Below, piece by piece: positions 6,080 through 8,106 of a DNA stretch of 8,106 nt. The stretch comes from Ignavibacteriales bacterium UBA6490. Lineage in GTDB: Bacteria > Bacteroidota > Ignavibacteria > Ignavibacteriales > Ignavibacteriaceae. Position numbers and translations under genes: made by a program. The stretch covers positions 22,002 through 30,107 of the forward strand of contig DJMM01000116.1 in the NCBI GenBank assembly GCA_002435365.1, in the 5' to 3' direction. The notes under the pieces were generated by a model. The model did no database searches and was not told where the DNA came from. It worked only from the letters and a program-made list of their open reading frames with translations. Position 1 is the first letter of the stretch; the number at the start of each line of letters is the position of its first letter.

Positions 6080-7102
6080 ATGAAAAGAAAACACTCGCTT
6101 CTTTACCTGATTGCTGCATTTGTACTTGTGCAGCTGGCGTGGCTTACGCTGCTGGGGCTCTGGATATACTGGTATGTGGTTAATAACCTGATTTTTGAAC
6201 AGGTAGGTCCCCAGCTTTCCCCGCAGATTGTAATAGACAGTCCAAATGTACTTGTGTTTGTGCTTGGACTAATCATGATGGTGGGAATGGAAATTGCGAT
6301 GGTGTTCACATTCCGTAATTTTACAGTACAGCTGAAGCTTACCAAACTTTATGATAATTTTATCGGTAATATTTCTCATGAATTAAAATCTCCCTTAGCA
6401 TCAATTCAGCTGTACCTTGAAACTCTTTGTAAAAAAAATGTTCCCGAGGATATTCGGAAAGAATTTTACGAAATGATGCAGAAGGACACCGACCGGCTCA
6501 AGAAACTTATTAGTTCAATACTGGAGATCTCAAGACTCGAACAGAAAAGAATTGCGCACGACTACCGTATTTATAAAGCGGGCGAAATATTTAACGAACT
6601 TATAGCCAGTTCGGCACGCCAGTTCAGGGTACCGTCACCCGTGCTTATATCAGAAGGATCAGCAGATCAGAAATGTGTTATTGACAGGGAAGCCATGCAG
6701 ATTGTTTTCGACAACCTGCTAAGTAATTCCATAAAATATTCTCCGGGAGAACCGGATATCACCGTTGAATTAACTCACAGTGAAAAGAACATTTTCATTG
6801 ATTTCCGCGACCATGGGATCGGAATTCTTCCAAGGGATCAAAAAAAAATATTCGATAAGTTCCAGCGTATAACAAATGAAAATGTTCCGAACGTTAAAGG
6901 AACAGGTCTGGGGTTATACTGGACCAAAGAGATCATCCGGTTTCACCATGGACGCATTTATGTTATCAGTGAAGGAATCGGTAAAGGAACAACCTTCAGG
7001 ATTAAGATTCCTCTATACAATACTAACGGCAATAATTCAGCAAATTCATTGCTGAGAAGAACAGCTAAAAACCAGAAAGCAATGGATCGTTATGAAGGAT
7101 GA
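6080..7102 (+). CDS. Two-TM sensor histidine kinase
   Basis: An inner-membrane sensor that phosphorylates the response regulator encoded next to it. The 340-residue protein has a first membrane segment at about 7-34, a short external loop of about 20 residues (36-56), and a second segment at about 57-78. There is no recognisable sensor domain and no clear HAMP domain; the HisKA helix begins soon after the membrane. The H box is NISHELKSPLASIQ (97-110) with H100 as phosphoacceptor. The ATPase domain has the N box DNLLSNSIKYS (211-221), the G1 box DHGIGI (244-249), the F region KIFDKFQR (256-263) and the G2 box GTGLGL (274-279). Residues from 313 are an Asn- and Lys-rich tail. The ATG at 6080 has no good Shine-Dalgarno; an in-frame TGA upstream and no other start codon after it support this choice. 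The signal is unknown; a membrane or partner-protein cue is possible. Confidence 0.94.
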   Translation: MKRKHSLLYLIAAFVLVQLAWLTLLGLWIYWYVVNNLIFEQVGPQLSPQIVIDSPNVLVFVLGLIMMVGMEIAMVFTFRNFTVQLKLTKLYDNFIGNISHELKSPLASIQLYLETLCKKNVPEDIRKEFYEMMQKDTDRLKKLISSILEISRLEQKRIAHDYRIYKAGEIFNELIASSARQFRVPSPVLISEGSADQKCVIDREAMQIVFDNLLSNSIKYSPGEPDITVELTHSEKNIFIDFRDHGIGILPRDQKKIFDKFQRITNENVPNVKGTGLGLYWTKEIIRFHHGRIYVISEGIGKGTTFRIKIPLYNTNGNNSANSLLRRTAKNQKAMDRYEG

Positions 7103-7814
7103 TAATTTATCCGCCGGCATCAGGCTCCTGCTTGCTGAAGATGAAGAAACTCTTGCAGTCGGTCTCGTTTACAATTTAAACGATGAAGGATTTACAGTGG
7201 ATTGGGCAAAAGACGGAAAGCAGGCACTGCATTTTTATGAAACAGCGAATTATGATCTGGTTATACTGGATATAATGCTTCCTTATTTGGACGGCTTTGA
7301 AATTGCTAAACAGATTCGGAAACAATCTCCGCAGATGCCGATACTTATTTTAACTGCAAGGACTTCAAGTGAAGATAAGGTAAGAGGGCTTCAGATTGGT
7401 GCCGATGATTATATTACCAAACCGTTTCACCTGGAAGAACTTCTGCTGCGCATCAAAGGAATGCTGAAAAGGAAAAATTGGTACAAAAACTCGGTTGATT
7501 CAATCCCTGTATACAGTTTCGGGAAGAACGTTGTTAATTTTGAAAATTTTAAGTGTAAAAACGGCAGCAGGGAATTTGAGCTGACACAGCGCGAGGCAAT
7601 GGTGCTGAAATATTTACTGGAACGAAAAGGAAAGATAGTTACCAGGAAAGAACTGCTTGAAAATGTCTGGCACATCAATCCTGAAGTCGAGACCAGAACC
7701 ATAGACAATTTTATTTCACGTCTGCGCAAATATTTTGAACCGGACCCTAATAATCCGGTTTATATAAAAGGGGTCAGAAGCGCAGGATATGAGTTTAACG
7801 ATAGCGGGGACTGA
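7092..7814 (+). CDS. OmpR-family response regulator
   Basis: A DNA-binding transcription regulator, the phosphorylation partner of the preceding kinase. The receiver domain covers about residues 10-125. It has the acidic pair E16-D17, the phosphoacceptor D60 in LVILDIMLP, T88 in LILTAR and K110 in YITKPF, all the residues needed for activation. A winged-helix Trans_reg_C domain covers about 140-236, with FELTQREAMVLKYL (162-175), the recognition helix region ETRTIDNFISRLRKYF (200-215) and the hairpin wing ending IKGVRSAGYEF (225-235). Its 240 residues are the standard length. The ATG at 7092 overlaps the last 11 bases of the kinase gene, so translation is probably coupled; no separate ribosome site is seen. 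Targets are not known; direct repeats at 5989-6005 and 1579-1595 are candidates. Confidence 0.95.
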   Translation: MKDDNLSAGIRLLLAEDEETLAVGLVYNLNDEGFTVDWAKDGKQALHFYETANYDLVILDIMLPYLDGFEIAKQIRKQSPQMPILILTARTSSEDKVRGLQIGADDYITKPFHLEELLLRIKGMLKRKNWYKNSVDSIPVYSFGKNVVNFENFKCKNGSREFELTQREAMVLKYLLERKGKIVTRKELLENVWHINPEVETRTIDNFISRLRKYFEPDPNNPVYIKGVRSAGYEFNDSGD

Positions 7815-7930
7815 ATATTAGCGGTGGACTTCTCCGGAGCAAAAGCACTAGACCTGAAACCAGCCAACCGATTCTTCTTCTGTTAGGGATATAAATATCC
7901 AAAACCTCATTCTTAAGTAATATTCTGCAA

Positions 7931-7960
7931 ATCTCGGACAATTCCACGGAGATGTTTTAA
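7931..7960 (+). terminator. Weak terminator candidate after the response regulator
   Basis: ATCTC (7931-7935) and GAGAT (7949-7953) can pair around a 13-nt loop, followed by GTTTTAA. The stem is only 5 bp. The other inverted repeats in this gap (CTCCGGAG at 7831-7838 and GGATAT-AA-ATATCC at 7887-7900) lack a T tract, so this is the best but still weak choice. Confidence 0.2.
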
Positions 7961-8006
7961 TCATTATTCTTACAAATAAATGCGTGTTCTTTCCTGTTTT
8001 AGAATA

Positions 8007-8037
8007 TTGCGGAAGGATAAGGATTTTTGTAATTTTG
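8007..8037 (+). promoter_or_regulatory. Bacteroidota-type promoter of the tRNA-Lys gene
   Basis: TTG (8007-8009) is followed by a 20-nt spacer and TAATTTTG (8030-8037), an exact match to the -7 consensus TAnnTTTG of Bacteroidota primary sigma promoters, with a spacer typical of that class. Transcription should start about 4-7 bases later, at or next to the first base of the mature tRNA (8042). Confidence 0.75.
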
Positions 8038-8041
8038 CCCC

Positions 8042-8106
8042 GCACCCATAGCTCAGTTGGTAGAGCATATGACTCTTAATCATCAGGTCGCCGGTTCGAG
8101 TCCGGC
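8042..8106 (+). tRNA. tRNA-Lys(CTT), 3' end cut by window edge
   Basis: The cloverleaf reads as follows. The 5' acceptor strand is GCACCCA (8042-8048), then T8 and A9. The D stem is GCTC/GAGC with loop AGTTGGTA. The anticodon arm is TATGA-CTCTTAA-TCATC with anticodon CTT at 8075-8077 (reads AAG, lysine). The variable loop is AGGTC, and the T arm GCCGG-TTCGAGT-CCGGC ends exactly at 8106. The 3' acceptor strand, discriminator base and any encoded CCA lie outside the window. The top pair of the anticodon stem (27-43) is T-C, a mismatch; the other four pair normally. Confidence 0.93.

Noticed and set aside
6034..6183. A 49-residue frame starting ATG before the kinase gene and overlapping its first codons
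   Set aside because: It overlaps the kinase start out of frame and ends in low-information Cys/Ala-rich sequence, with no ribosome site. It is probably chance.
7848..8045. A 65-codon minus-strand frame after the response regulator
   Set aside because: It overlaps the tRNA promoter and the first bases of the tRNA, has no ribosome site and shows no known motif.
1..8106. Search for CRISPR arrays, insertion sequences, phage genes or a novel defence system
   Set aside because: No regular repeat-spacer pattern, transposase, integrase or paired terminal repeats were seen; all long frames belong to ordinary families.

Overview
The window is chromosomal bacterial DNA of moderate to low GC with ordinary housekeeping and accessory genes. 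The best clue to the organism is a promoter of the Bacteroidota type (TTG, 20-nt spacer, TAATTTTG, an exact fit to TAnnTTTG) just ahead of the tRNA gene at the right edge. With the AT-rich spacers and the gene content, this suggests the Bacteroidota/Ignavibacteriota/Chlorobi lineage. This is an inference; no marker here fixes the phylum.

Layout from left to right. The 5' part of aspS (aspartyl-tRNA synthetase) runs off the left edge on the minus strand. Next, also minus, is a small lipoprotein with PepSY-like repeats and a clear intrinsic terminator. A 660-base gene-free stretch follows, holding several short repeats and possible RNA structures. Three more minus-strand genes come next, separated by gaps of about 190 bases, so probably separate transcription units: a class I PLP aminotransferase, a class I-type PPK2 polyphosphate kinase, and a B12-binding-fold radical SAM protein that resembles the hopanoid C2 methylase HpnP. 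The strand then switches. A two-component pair reads to the right: a two-TM histidine kinase overlapping an OmpR-family response regulator by 11 bases. The window ends inside a tRNA-Lys(CTT) gene, cut exactly after the T stem.

How the genes fit together. The kinase and regulator are clearly one translationally coupled operon, divergent from the radical SAM gene across a 214-bp spacer. That spacer holds a direct repeat TTGTAA-N5-TTGTAA with an 11-bp period, the layout expected for an OmpR-family site, upstream of a TTGACA promoter-like box. A close variant (TTGTAA-N5-TTCTAA) lies in the 660-base spacer upstream of the lipoprotein. A regulon linking the kinase/regulator, the radical SAM enzyme and the PepSY lipoprotein is therefore a testable idea, not a demonstrated one. 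The other genes look like independent housekeeping or metabolic units. I see no mobile element, CRISPR array, phage gene or clear defence system. The least characterised item is the HpnP-like radical SAM enzyme, which has no hopanoid genes beside it.
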